Made by a program: the position numbers and the translations under genes. The notes beneath the pieces are model-generated. The model saw nothing but the letters and a program-made list of their open reading frames with translations, made no database searches and was not told the origin of the DNA. Shown here in pieces: positions 7,055 to 14,793 of a stretch of 18,756 nucleotides of DNA (position 1 is its first letter; every line of letters begins with the position of its first letter). Origin of the DNA: Flavobacteriaceae bacterium (GTDB lineage: Bacteria > Bacteroidota > Bacteroidia > Flavobacteriales > Flavobacteriaceae); assembly GCA_014239895.1 (NCBI GenBank), contig JAAZXZ010000102.1:1-18756 (forward strand), in the 5' to 3' direction.

Positions 7055-8226
7055 ATCATAAATTATTATTAATTATATTTTTTATTTCATCTTTTACACT
7101 CTGTTCTCAAGAGCAAGATAGTATAAGAAGCAATAATATTTATGAGAAGATTTATTCTGATAAATTAGATACAGAAAGGGCAATTACAATACAGCTGCCA
7201 AGAGACTATAATTTAGATGAAGAAAAGCGTTATCCGGTATTTATTGTTTTTGATGGAGATTATTTATTTGAGATAGTTTCAGGGAATGTAGACTATATGT
7301 CTTTTTGGGGTGATATTCCTGAAGCCATTGTAGTTGGAATAAATCAAATTGCCTCAAGATACAATGATACAAGTGTTATCGATAATATAAATTTTACACC
7401 TATATCCTCTACTGCAAATTTCTTTGAATTTGTATCTCAGGAATTGATTCCTTATATAAACAAGAATTATAGAACAACTAATTTTAGAGTGGCCGTAGGA
7501 CATGAAAGAACCGCAAACTTTATCAATTTCTTTATAATAAAAAAAGTTCCAATAATGAATGGATATATAGTTGTTAGCCCAAAATTTACTAAACAAATGA
7601 AAAAATATTTAGCACAATATTTAATATCTTCTTCACATAATATATACTACTATCTTAGCACGTCAAGTGGGGATTATAAATCAATTTCAGAAGATGTATT
7701 AGATTTCAATCAAAGACTTGATTCGTTAAATAATAAAAATATTCATTATAAATTTCAAAATCTAGAAACACCCTCTCATTATACTTTGCCAGCATATACC
7801 ATCCCACATTCAATTGAGGATATGTTTTCTATATATAAGGATATAAATAGAATAGAGTATGATTCAATTATTTTAAAATTGAAAACTTCACCAGTTAGAT
7901 ATCTAGAAGAAAAATATGAAAAAATAAAGGATCACTTTGGAGTTATTAAAGAAATTTCAATTAATGATTTTGTTGCAGTTGAACAATATATAGATGAGAC
8001 AGAAAAATTTAATTTTTTTAAGGATTTAGCAAAATTAGCTACAAATAAATATAAAGAGACAATACTTCCTAGCTATTATATGGGTCGATTTTATGAAGAG
8101 ACTGGTAATCCTGAAAAAGCAATGCATATATACAGATCTGCTTATAATATGGATGATATTGCAGGAATTACAAAAGAATACCTACTTCAAAGAGCAGACG
8201 CAATTGCTGACCGTTATGGTTATTAA
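7051..8226 (+). CDS. Secreted esterase-fold (alpha/beta hydrolase) protein lacking the catalytic serine
   Basis: 391 aa. A signal peptide (LLLIIFFISSFTLCS, cleavage probably near Ser-Gln at 19-21) sends it out of the cytoplasm. The Cys at 18 could be a lipobox but the fit is poor. The body resembles the PF00756 esterase family: TIQLPRDYNLDEEKRYPVF, FDGDYLFE, and a nucleophile-elbow region. There the expected GxSxG reads GHERT (150-154), so Glu152 replaces the serine and Thr154 the second glycine. The later SHYTLPAYTIP around His243 fits the position of the catalytic His. The C-terminal about 60 residues (YYMGRFYEETGNPEKAMHIY...) look like a TPR-type helical pair. A serine hydrolase mechanism is therefore unlikely; I infer a binding role or a changed chemistry. 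Its ATG overlaps the upstream stop by 4 bases, so it belongs to the panC operon. Confidence 0.75.
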   Translation: MNHKLLLIIFFISSFTLCSQEQDSIRSNNIYEKIYSDKLDTERAITIQLPRDYNLDEEKRYPVFIVFDGDYLFEIVSGNVDYMSFWGDIPEAIVVGINQIASRYNDTSVIDNINFTPISSTANFFEFVSQELIPYINKNYRTTNFRVAVGHERTANFINFFIIKKVPIMNGYIVVSPKFTKQMKKYLAQYLISSSHNIYYYLSTSSGDYKSISEDVLDFNQRLDSLNNKNIHYKFQNLETPSHYTLPAYTIPHSIEDMFSIYKDINRIEYDSIILKLKTSPVRYLEEKYEKIKDHFGVIKEISINDFVAVEQYIDETEKFNFFKDLAKLATNKYKETILPSYYMGRFYEETGNPEKAMHIYRSAYNMDDIAGITKEYLLQRADAIADRYGY

Positions 8227-8311
8227 TTCTTATAATCTTTAGTGAATAAAACTAGATAAGTTTAACTAAATTTACTATTTTCAAAAACATTTTAAAGATG
8301 AGAGAAAAAAT

Positions 8312-9538
8312 ATGATTTTTCCAGAATACAAAAAATTAGATTTATCCAACATAGCACTAGACATTCTGTCTTACTGGGATAAGAATGATATTTTTAAAAA
8401 ATCTGTTTCTAATGCAGAAGGAAAAACTCCTTATATTTTTTATGAAGGACCACCATCAGCAAATGGACTCCCAGGCATTCACCATGTTTTAGCAAGAACT
8501 ATCAAGGACATTTTTTTAAGGTATAAAACGATGAAGGGATATCAAGTAAAAAGAAAAGCAGGATGGGATACGCATGGGCTGCCAGTTGAATTAGACGTGG
8601 AGAATAGTCTTGGTATTTCAAAGGAAGATATTGGAAATAAAATTAGTATTGAAGACTATAATAACTCCTGTAAAGAAGCCGTAATGAAATATACAGATAT
8701 ATGGAATGACCTTACTAAGAAAATGGGTTATTGGGTAGACATGGAGGATCCATATATTACTTATGAATCAAAATATATGGAATCTGTTTGGTGGTTAATA
8801 AAACAGATTTATAATAAGGACTTAATGTATAAAGGATATACAGTTCAGCCTTATTCTCCTAAAGCTGGGACAGCAATTAGTTCTCATGAATTGAATCAGC
8901 CAGGCACATATCAAGATATGACGGACACTTCTGTAACTGCTCAGTTTAAAATTATTGATCAAAACCTTCCTGACTTTTTAGATAATGGAGAAGATATTTA
9001 TTTATTAGCCTGGACAACTACTCCTTGGACATTGCCAAGCAACACAGCACTTACAGTTGGTTCTAAAATAGAATATACTTTAATTAAAACATTTAATCAA
9101 TATACATATAAGCCCATACAAGTAATATTAGCAACAGATTTAATTCATAAGTTATTTTTAGGAGATTATTTTGAAATCAACTCTGAATCAGAGCTATTAG
9201 AATTTGAATCTAATTCAAAGGAAATACCTTTTTACATATCAAATAAATTTCTTGGAAAAGATCTTTTAGATATTAAATATGAACAATTATTAAAATACGC
9301 TTTACCCGCTGAAAACCCTGAAAATGCATTTAGAATTATCCATGGAGATTTTGTGACTACAAGTGATGGGACAGGCATTGTTCATACAGCTCCAACATTT
9401 GGTGCAGATGATGCATTAGTTGCTAAACAAGCAAAGCCACAGATTCCACCTATGTTAGTAAAAGATAAAAATGGAGATTTGGTTCCACTAGTTGACTTGC
9501 AGGGAAGATTTATATCTGATATGAAAGAGCTTTCATGA
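8312..9538 (+). CDS. ileS: IleRS N-terminal fragment as literally translated (to the TGA)
   Basis: 408 residues from ATG 8312 to TGA 9538. An A/G-rich stretch (GATGAGAGAAAAAAT) precedes the start. It holds the first half of the catalytic Rossmann fold with GIHH, and most of the CP1 editing domain, and stops in the segment LVDLQGRFISDMKELS that precedes the return to the catalytic fold. Without the rest (no KMSKR, no anticodon-binding domain) it cannot aminoacylate. Confidence 0.7.
   Translation: MIFPEYKKLDLSNIALDILSYWDKNDIFKKSVSNAEGKTPYIFYEGPPSANGLPGIHHVLARTIKDIFLRYKTMKGYQVKRKAGWDTHGLPVELDVENSLGISKEDIGNKISIEDYNNSCKEAVMKYTDIWNDLTKKMGYWVDMEDPYITYESKYMESVWWLIKQIYNKDLMYKGYTVQPYSPKAGTAISSHELNQPGTYQDMTDTSVTAQFKIIDQNLPDFLDNGEDIYLLAWTTTPWTLPSNTALTVGSKIEYTLIKTFNQYTYKPIQVILATDLIHKLFLGDYFEINSESELLEFESNSKEIPFYISNKFLGKDLLDIKYEQLLKYALPAENPENAFRIIHGDFVTTSDGTGIVHTAPTFGADDALVAKQAKPQIPPMLVKDKNGDLVPLVDLQGRFISDMKELS
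9536..9538 (+). other. In-frame TGA within ileS
   Basis: Codon 409 of the ileS frame is TGA, in the context TCA TGA AAA. An A following UGA is known as a relatively leaky context in E. coli. The same frame is open for 407 codons before it and 723 after it. An ATG overlaps the stop (ATGA at 9535-9538) but lies in another frame and ends after nine codons, so it does not restart IleRS. Confidence 0.9.
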
Positions 9539-9748
9539 AAATATGTAAAAAACGAATATTATGATTCTGAAAAAGTCCCTGAAAAGTCTGTAGATGTTCA
9601 AATTGCTATAAAATTAAAGAAGGAAAACAGAGCTTTTAGGGTTGAAAAATATAAACACAGTTATCCTAATTGTTGGAGGACTGACAAGCCAATCTTATAT
9701 TATCCAATTGATTCTTGGTTTATTAAAACCTCAAAAATTAGTGATTCT

Positions 9749-11710
9749 ATGGTCAAGTTAAATAGCTCAATAAATTGGAAACCAAAATCAACAGGGGATG
9801 GTAGATTTGGAAAATGGTTAGAAAATGTAAATGATTGGAATTTATCTAGATCCAGATTTTGGGGGATACCATTACCAATTTGGAGAACTGAAAATGGTTC
9901 TGAAGAAATATGTATAGGTTCGGTAAAAGAGTTAAAGGAAGAAATAAAAAAATCTATTGACCAGGGCATTATGTCTGAGGATATTTTTTCAGATTTTGAA
10001 TCAGAAAATTATTCTGATGAAAATTATAATAAGATAGATTTACACAAACATATAGTAGATAAAATTGTTTTAGTTTCAAATACTGGAGAAAAAATGTTTA
10101 GAGAAACTGATTTAATTGATGTTTGGTTTGATTCAGGGAGCATGCCCTATGCTCAATGGCATTATCCTTTTGAAAACAAGGACTTAATTGATAAAGATAA
10201 ATTTTTTCCAGCTGATTTTATTGCCGAAGGTGTAGATCAAACGAGGGGATGGTTTTATACACTTCACGCAATTAGTTCATTAGTTTTTGAATCATATGCA
10301 TATAAAAATGTTGTTTCAAATGGTCTTGTTTTAGACAAGAATGGCCAAAAAATGTCCAAGAGATTGGGTAATGCAATTGATCCATTTAAAACATTAAATG
10401 ATTATGGCCCAGATGCAACTAGATGGTATATGATATCAAATTCAAACCCCTGGGATAATCTAAAATTTGATATAGATGGAGTTGATGAGGTTAGACGAAA
10501 ATTTTTAGGAACCCTATATAATACATATGCATTCTTTTCATTATATGCCAATATAGATGGTTTTGCTTTTAAGGAAAGTAAAATTACATATCAGGATAGA
10601 CCTGAAATAGATAGATGGATTTTATCTGAATTAAACTCATTAATAGAAAGAGTTGACGATTTATATAGCGATTATGAGCCAACAAAAGCAGCAAGAGCAA
10701 TTTCAGAATTTGTTATTGAATATTTAAGCAATTGGTATGTGAGATTGAGCAGAAGAAGATTTTGGAAAGGAGAATATGAGTTAGACAAAATATCTGCATA
10801 TCAAACTCTATACACAGTTTTATTGAATATTTCTAAACTTTCTGCTCCAATTGCCCCATTTTTTATGGATAAACTTTATCAAGATTTAACAAAAAATGTT
10901 TTAAATAATAAAGCAGAGAGTGTTCATTTGGATTTATTTCCTAAGGTAAATCCATCATTAGTAGACAAAAAATTAGAAGTGAAAATAAAATATGCTCAAA
11001 GAATATCATCTCTTACACTGTCTTTAAGAGCTAAGGAGAAGATAAAAGTAAGGCAGCCGTTAAATAAGATAATGATCCCTGTTAATAACAATAAACAAAA
11101 AAAGCAAATCTCTGCAGTTTCAGAATTGATAAAAAGAGAGGTTAATGTTAAAAAAATTGAATTTATTGAGGGGCAGTCCGATTTATTAATAAAAAATGTT
11201 AAACCAAATTTTAAAAATTTAGGTCCACGATTTGGAACCCAAATGAAAGAAATTGCCTCTGTAGTTGGGAAATTAACACCAGAACAAATTCAAAACTTAG
11301 AAACTACTTCTAAAATTGATTTAATAATTAACAAAAAAAATGTTACTTTCGATGTCACGGATTTTGAAATCTTTTCAAATGACATTGAAGGATGGCTGGT
11401 GGCGCATGAAGGAAATATTACAGTAGCCTTAGATATAACTATAGATGAGGATTTAATTGACGAAGGAATTTCTAGGGAATTAATCAGTAGAATACAAAAT
11501 ATTAGAAAAATATCTGGTTTTGAAGTTACTGATAGAATTAAAATTGTTATCCTTTATGATGATAGAATTGCTAGAGCAGTAGAAAAGAATATTGATTATA
11601 TGAAATCTGAAACATTAGCAAATTCTATTGATTTGAAAAAGGATTTAGAAAATGGAACAGAAATTGATTTTGATAAGATTAAAACAAAAATATTTATAAC
11701 TAAAGAATAA
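9749..11710 (+). CDS. ileS: IleRS C-terminal fragment as literally translated (from the first in-frame ATG)
   Basis: 653 residues from the first in-frame ATG after the TGA, same frame as the N-terminal part. It has WNLSRSRFWGIP, the DVWFDSGSMPY and GVDQTRGWFYTLHA segments, KMSKR (nt 10349-10363), the anticodon-binding domain (WILSELNSLIERV...NWYVRLSRRRFW) and the C-terminal region. Residues 409-479 of the full protein, including the conserved SYPNCWRTDKPILYYP part, fall between the fragments. Two separate chains from these starts would therefore lack a piece of the catalytic core. The ATG is an internal Met, not a likely natural start. Confidence 0.65.
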   Translation: MVKLNSSINWKPKSTGDGRFGKWLENVNDWNLSRSRFWGIPLPIWRTENGSEEICIGSVKELKEEIKKSIDQGIMSEDIFSDFESENYSDENYNKIDLHKHIVDKIVLVSNTGEKMFRETDLIDVWFDSGSMPYAQWHYPFENKDLIDKDKFFPADFIAEGVDQTRGWFYTLHAISSLVFESYAYKNVVSNGLVLDKNGQKMSKRLGNAIDPFKTLNDYGPDATRWYMISNSNPWDNLKFDIDGVDEVRRKFLGTLYNTYAFFSLYANIDGFAFKESKITYQDRPEIDRWILSELNSLIERVDDLYSDYEPTKAARAISEFVIEYLSNWYVRLSRRRFWKGEYELDKISAYQTLYTVLLNISKLSAPIAPFFMDKLYQDLTKNVLNNKAESVHLDLFPKVNPSLVDKKLEVKIKYAQRISSLTLSLRAKEKIKVRQPLNKIMIPVNNNKQKKQISAVSELIKREVNVKKIEFIEGQSDLLIKNVKPNFKNLGPRFGTQMKEIASVVGKLTPEQIQNLETTSKIDLIINKKNVTFDVTDFEIFSNDIEGWLVAHEGNITVALDITIDEDLIDEGISRELISRIQNIRKISGFEVTDRIKIVILYDDRIARAVEKNIDYMKSETLANSIDLKKDLENGTEIDFDKIKTKIFITKE

Positions 11711-11714
11711 AAAT

Positions 11715-12098
11715 ATGGGATCAGTATTAATTACAAGATATTCAGATAAGGATTTGGAAATATTTAAGAAGCTAATTTTAGGTAAAATTGAGAAAGCAAA
11801 GCATGATCTTGAGTTAATAAAAAGTGCATATATGAATGATCATAATAATGGCACTGAAGATACAGCCCCTACTTTTAAGGCTTTTGATGAAGGGAGTTCT
11901 GTTATGAGTAAAGAATCAAATTCGCAACTTGCATTAAGACAAGAGAAGTTTATAAGAGATTTGAAAACTGCATTGATCAGAATACAAAACAAAACTTATG
12001 GCGTTTGTAGAGTAACAGGAAAATTAATTAGTAAGAAGCGACTTAAATTAGTACCGCACGCAACTTTGAGTATTGAAGCTAAAAATATGCAAAAATAA
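11715..12098 (+). CDS. TraR/DksA-like protein with degenerate zinc finger
   Basis: 127 aa, cytoplasmic. The N-terminal two thirds (about 8-95) are helical and charged, consistent with the coiled coil that enters the RNA polymerase secondary channel in DksA-type factors. The C-terminal YGVCRVTGKLISKKRLKLVPHATLSIEAK (split: finger region 95-123) aligns with the zf-dskA_traR pattern CxxCG...RL...P....C..C. Only the first Cys (98) remains: the second is Thr101 and the last pair is replaced in TLSIEA. It is therefore unlikely to bind zinc in the standard way, though I recall the same CRVTGKLI version in many flavobacterial relatives. Starting 4 bases after the ileS stop, it is likely co-transcribed with ileS. 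Homologues are sometimes mislabelled as chaperone or DnaK suppressor. Regulatory action on RNA polymerase is inferred from the family. Confidence 0.82.
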   Translation: MGSVLITRYSDKDLEIFKKLILGKIEKAKHDLELIKSAYMNDHNNGTEDTAPTFKAFDEGSSVMSKESNSQLALRQEKFIRDLKTALIRIQNKTYGVCRVTGKLISKKRLKLVPHATLSIEAKNMQK

Positions 12099-12132
12099 AT
12101 AGCCAGTATTCTCTAATAATCCTTATAATTTT

Positions 12133-13962
12133 ATGGATATTAAGAGTTTAAAAATTATTTCCAACAATCTTCCAAGTAATCCTGGAGTTTATCAATTTTT
12201 TGATTCAAAAAATAATATTATTTATATAGGAAAAGCAAAAAATTTAAAAAAAAGAGTCAATTCATATTTTTCTAAGCAGAGTCATACAGGAAAGACAAAC
12301 AAATTAATTTCTAATATCTCTTTTATAAAACATATTCTCGTTAAGACTGAGTCAGATGCTTTATTATTAGAAAATAATCTAATAAAAAAATATAAACCCA
12401 AATATAATATTCAACTAAAGGATGGCAAATCATATCCTTGGATGTGTATAAAAAACGAGAGATTCCCTCGACTATTTATTACAAGAAAATTAATTCATGA
12501 TGGATCTGAATACTATGGCCCATATACATCTATCAAAACAATCCATACTTTACTTGATCTAATTAATAATTTATTTCCTATAAGGTTAAGTAACTACAAC
12601 CTAACTGAAAAAAAAATTAATGACAACAAAAACAAACTATCTCTAAGACTATTTAGAAGAGACGGACATTCAATAATTCTTGGTTTTAATATTGAAGGTG
12701 TAGAGAAAACAAATGAAACTAAATTGACAGAAACTCAGTATAAGAAGAATATAGATTTGGCTAGAGAAATTCTTAAAGGAAAATTTAGTCAATTTAAAAT
12801 TATAATGAAGAAAAAAATGCAGCAGTATTCAAAGAATATGCAGTATGAAAAGGCTCAAGAAATTAAAGAAAAACTTATTGCACTTGAAAATTATCAGTCT
12901 AAATCTACTATAGTTAATCCAAAAATAAATAATGTTGATGTTTTTACAGTTTACTCTGAAATGGATTATGCATATATTAATTTTTTACAAATTTGTTATG
13001 GTTCTATAGTTAGATCATATAATACAGAAATAAAAAAGAAATTTGAAGTAGATGATAAAGAAATATTAAAATTTGCAATTCTTGAGATAAGATCAAAATT
13101 CAATTCTGAATCAAAGGAGATTTATACGAATTGTAAAATTAATTTAGGGAAAACCCTAAAATTAAGCTTGCCAAAAACTGGTGATAAAAAGCGAATTGTT
13201 GATTTGTCTTTAAAAAATGCTAAACACTTTAGAATAAATCAACTTCAACAAAGAAAGCAATTGGATCCTGAGGCGCATTACCAAAGGATATTAAATCAAG
13301 CAAAAACAGATTTAAAGTTAAATAAAGAGCCCTATCATATAGAATGTTTTGATAATTCAAATCTTCAGGGAACAAATGCTACATCAGCATGTGTTGTTTT
13401 TAAAAATGCTAAGCCTAATAAAAAAGAATATAGATATTTTAATATAAAAGAAGTTATTGGCCCTAACGATTTTGCAATGATGCAAGAGATAGTTTATAGA
13501 AGGTATTCTAGATTATTAAAAGAGAAGCAATCACTACCTGAATTGGTAATTATTGATGGCGGCAAGGGACAATTATCTTCTGCACTAAAGGCATTAATTG
13601 AATTAAAATTAGACAAGAAGATTGCTTTAATTGGAATTGCTAAGAGATTGGAAGATATATACTTTCCTAATGAATCCATTCCATTATATTTAGATAAAAG
13701 ATCAGAGACTCTAAAGCTAATTCAGAATCTAAGAAATGAAGCCCATAGATTTAGCTTAAAACATCATAGAAATAAAAGAAGTAGTAGTTTTTTAACAAAT
13801 GAATTAGAGCAGATTAAAGGGATTGGAGAAAAAACAATTTTAGATTTATTAAGACATTTTAAATCTAACAGAAATATATCTACTGCAAAAATCAAGGATC
13901 TAAAAAAAATAGTTGGAGAAACAAGAGCATTATTAATTTATAATTATTATAAATCCAGATAA
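12133..13962 (+). CDS. uvrC: UvrABC excinuclease subunit C, without the usual Fe-S cysteines
   Basis: 609 aa, normal length. It makes the 3' and 5' incisions around DNA lesions in nucleotide excision repair with UvrA and UvrB. The GIY-YIG nuclease is at the N-terminus: PGVYQFF (17-23), IIYIGKAKNLKKR (29-41), and the catalytic Glu in LLLENN (Glu80). A UvrB-binding UVR segment lies at about 225-260 (MQYEKAQEIKEKL). The RNase H-like second nuclease has ECFDNSNLQGT (about 403), GPNDFAMM, VIIDGGKGQ (Asp about 474) and EAHRFSLKHHR. Helix-hairpin-helix motifs (LEQIKGIGEKTILDLL) lie near 560-609. The segment at about 148-185, where UvrC normally has four Cys binding a [4Fe-4S] cluster, has none (FPIRLSNYNLT ... 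KLSLRLFRR). The start ATG follows the TraR-like gene by 34 bases. Confidence 0.95.
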   Translation: MDIKSLKIISNNLPSNPGVYQFFDSKNNIIYIGKAKNLKKRVNSYFSKQSHTGKTNKLISNISFIKHILVKTESDALLLENNLIKKYKPKYNIQLKDGKSYPWMCIKNERFPRLFITRKLIHDGSEYYGPYTSIKTIHTLLDLINNLFPIRLSNYNLTEKKINDNKNKLSLRLFRRDGHSIILGFNIEGVEKTNETKLTETQYKKNIDLAREILKGKFSQFKIIMKKKMQQYSKNMQYEKAQEIKEKLIALENYQSKSTIVNPKINNVDVFTVYSEMDYAYINFLQICYGSIVRSYNTEIKKKFEVDDKEILKFAILEIRSKFNSESKEIYTNCKINLGKTLKLSLPKTGDKKRIVDLSLKNAKHFRINQLQQRKQLDPEAHYQRILNQAKTDLKLNKEPYHIECFDNSNLQGTNATSACVVFKNAKPNKKEYRYFNIKEVIGPNDFAMMQEIVYRRYSRLLKEKQSLPELVIIDGGKGQLSSALKALIELKLDKKIALIGIAKRLEDIYFPNESIPLYLDKRSETLKLIQNLRNEAHRFSLKHHRNKRSSSFLTNELEQIKGIGEKTILDLLRHFKSNRNISTAKIKDLKKIVGETRALLIYNYYKSR

Positions 13963-13982
13963 TTTTAATACTATAAATTTAT

Positions 13983-13990
13983 TATTTTTG
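13983..13990 (+). promoter_or_regulatory. TAnnTTTG -7 box before the DUF3108 gene
   Basis: TATTTTTG matches the Bacteroidota -7 consensus exactly, but no clear TTG -33 element is present. Transcription would begin near 13996. That leaves almost no leader for an ATG at 14002 but about 14 bases for the second in-frame ATG at 14011. In such AT-rich DNA a chance match is quite possible. Confidence 0.3.
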
Positions 13991-14001
13991 AACATTATTC
14001 A

Positions 14002-14793
14002 ATGTCTTTGATGAACATTAAAAGGATACTTTTCTTCTTATTGATAATTAATTTTAATACAATTAATTCTCAAGAATTTAAGCCATTTAAATCAGGTGAA
14101 TGGTTGAAATACAAAATATCATATAGTGGGTGGTTAAAGGCTGGAGAAGCGACAATGACCCTAACAAATGACACATTAGATAACAAGGAATTCTATCATG
14201 TAGTTGCTATTGGAAAAACAGTAGGCCCAATAAATTGGTTTTTTAAAGTCAATGATAGATATGAAAGTTATTTTGATAAAAAAGATACTAGACCTTATAA
14301 ATTTATTAGAAGGATTTCTGAGGGCGGTTATACAAAAAACTTATCAATTTATTTTGATCATAATCTGGAGAAAGCTATAATAAATAATATAAAAACTAAC
14401 AGTAAAACAGAGAAGCATATAAGCGCCAATTCTCATGATTTGATTTCTATTATATATTTTTTGAGAAAAAATTTTAATTTAAAAAACATAGAGAGTAATA
14501 ATGAAATTACAATTAATACATTTTTTGACTATCAGAATAATGAAATCAAGATGAAGTACTTGTTAACGGAGGTCATTAATACTACTTTTGGTAAGATTAA
14601 ATGTTTAAAAATAAGACCTTATGTTAAGTCTGACAGAATATTTATTAGAAAAGAAAGTTTAACAATATGGGTAACAGCTGATAAAAATAGAGTTCCAATT
14701 AGAGTTAAAGCAGATTTAGCAGTGGGATCAATTAAAGTAGATTTAGAGGCATTTAGTGGTTTAAATAATTCATTTGAAATACAATTTTTGTAA
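14002..14793 (+). CDS. DUF3108 domain-containing secreted protein
   Basis: 263 aa with a signal peptide (IKRILFFLLIINFNTINSQ, cleavage about residue 24), so probably periplasmic or outer-membrane associated. The body fits DUF3108: FKSGEWLKYKISYSGWLKAGEATM (within 28-52), FFKVNDRYESYFD, SEGGYTKNLSIYFD, the DLISIIYFLR helix and the late LTIWVTADKNRVPIRVKADL AVGSIKVDL strands. The family folds as a beta barrel/sheet related to lipoprotein-binding proteins; its molecular role is not settled. Two starts are possible, ATG 14002 or ATG 14011; the second gives a more usual signal peptide (MNIKRIL...). Its stop and the next start share one base (TAATG at 14791-14795), so it is co-translated with the M23 peptidase, a pairing I recall in other Bacteroidota. 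A joint role in envelope biogenesis is inferred. Confidence 0.82.
   Translation: MSLMNIKRILFFLLIINFNTINSQEFKPFKSGEWLKYKISYSGWLKAGEATMTLTNDTLDNKEFYHVVAIGKTVGPINWFFKVNDRYESYFDKKDTRPYKFIRRISEGGYTKNLSIYFDHNLEKAIINNIKTNSKTEKHISANSHDLISIIYFLRKNFNLKNIESNNEITINTFFDYQNNEIKMKYLLTEVINTTFGKIKCLKIRPYVKSDRIFIRKESLTIWVTADKNRVPIRVKADLAVGSIKVDLEAFSGLNNSFEIQFL

Larger units (their letters stand above)
8312..11710 (+). pseudogene. ileS: Isoleucine--tRNA ligase, full span, interrupted by one in-frame TGA
   Basis: Charges tRNA-Ile with isoleucine in the cytoplasm. Read straight through the TGA at 9536-9538, the frame encodes about 1132 residues, the usual length for the large eukaryote-like (type 2) IleRS. Order: the HIGH-equivalent GIHH (55-58) after PSANGLP; the CP1 editing domain with TTTPWTLPSN (about 235-244) and GTGIVHTAPTFGADD (about 353-367); WNLSRSRFWGIPLPIW (about 509); KMSKR (680-684); then the anticodon-binding and C-terminal domains. 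The frame after the TGA still reads as conserved IleRS (KYVKNEYY, SYPNCWRTDKPILYYP), so there is no frameshift, only one stop codon. As I recall homologues, glycine sits there, so GGA to TGA is the simplest origin. The enzyme is normally essential: a sequencing error, readthrough or a second ileS copy are the options. The TraR-like gene starts 4 bases after the stop. Confidence 0.9.

Noticed and set aside
9536..9538. Alternative genetic code (TGA read as Gly or Trp)
   Set aside because: panC (6078-6080), the YbhN-like gene (7052-7054) and the cupin gene (16361-16363) all end at TGA exactly where homologous proteins should end, so TGA is a normal stop here.
9536..9600. Selenocysteine at the ileS TGA
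   Set aside because: IleRS has no known selenoprotein form, the position is Gly-like rather than Cys-like, and no convincing SECIS-type hairpin follows the TGA.
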